NCBI GenBank assembly: GCA_030630585.1
Contig: DAOVMU010000016.1
Coordinates: 1 to 13,111 of the forward strand
Source of the DNA: Candidatus Bathyarchaeota archaeon
Lineage (GTDB): Archaea > Thermoproteota > Bathyarchaeia > Bathyarchaeales > Bathycorpusculaceae
Reading direction: 5' to 3'
DNA: 13,111 nt
The notes beneath the pieces were generated by a model. That model was not told the origin of the DNA, did no database searches, and worked only from the letters and a program-made list of their open reading frames with translations. Of the stretch, positions 13,062 through 13,111 are shown in pieces. A program made the position numbers and the translations under genes. The number at the start of each line of letters is the position of its first letter. Position 1 is the stretch's first letter.

Positions 13062-13111
13062 CGATACTCTAAAATGCGATTCCTTTCCAGCACTCACGTA
13101 ATCTCCGCCCA
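13047..13111 (-). CDS. Probable 3' end of an unidentified gene entering from the right
   Basis: On the minus strand the edge of the window reads GGDYVSAGKESHFRVSKKID and then TGA (13049-13047). This is the only one of the three frames open from the edge for about 20 codons with protein-like composition; the other two stop within 5 to 13 codons. Too little is visible to name a product. It would be transcribed towards tfe, in the same direction, with about 245 bases between. Confidence 0.3.
   Translation of the reverse strand, partial: GGDYVSAGKESHFRVSKKID

Overview
The window looks archaeal and most likely belongs to an uncultivated Thermoproteota lineage, possibly Bathyarchaeia; the lineage is inferred. 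Evidence: a gene for transcription factor E alpha (winged helix plus zinc ribbon) in an overlapping operon with an HD-domain protein and a DUF2110-like protein; a tRNA-Val(UAC) gene interrupted by a short intron that can fold into an archaeal bulge-helix-bulge; TATA-like elements close to start codons; and a mixture of Shine-Dalgarno starts with TTG and GTG initiators. No rRNA, CRISPR array or insertion sequence was seen.

Positions 1-5530 hold a surface-glycan or lipid-linked-sugar island. On the minus strand, running off the left edge, is a polytopic MATE/Wzx-type flippase gene broken by two single-base frameshifts. On the plus strand follow a family 2 glycosyltransferase, a decayed polysaccharide deacetylase, then a tight intact operon (family 4 glycosyltransferase, left-handed beta-helix acyltransferase, PIG-L-type sugar deacetylase) and the orphan 3' end of a second family 4 glycosyltransferase. 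On the minus strand comes an FkbM-type methyltransferase (5573-6487).

Positions 6560-7800 hold an unrecognised helical protein gene frameshifted inside a (CT)5 repeat, and a vapBC-type toxin-antitoxin pair with a repeated GTATAC element in its promoter.

Positions 7829-10297 form a divergent nucleotide-sugar module: a short UDP-sugar-dehydrogenase-like protein (minus), and a WbpD/WlbB-like acetyltransferase plus a DUF354 glycosyltransferase/epimerase-fold protein (plus). The DUF354 stop codon lies inside the 5' end of the intron-containing tRNA-Val. Immediately after the tRNA CCA lies the C-terminal remnant of a drug/metabolite (EamA) transporter.

Positions 11000-12802 hold the housekeeping TFE - HD - DUF2110 operon, whose three genes overlap. 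The right end has a TATA-like element, a doubtful 38-codon reading frame, a T-run, and the probable 3' end of another minus-strand gene.

The theme is a variable glycan locus with a high load of broken genes (five by my reading), a toxin-antitoxin pair and a tRNA boundary, next to an intact housekeeping operon. I found no convincing wholly new defence or mobile system. The most interesting items are the noncanonically interrupted tRNA that overlaps a coding sequence, the dehydrogenase-like protein with altered active-site positions, and the repeat-associated frameshift.
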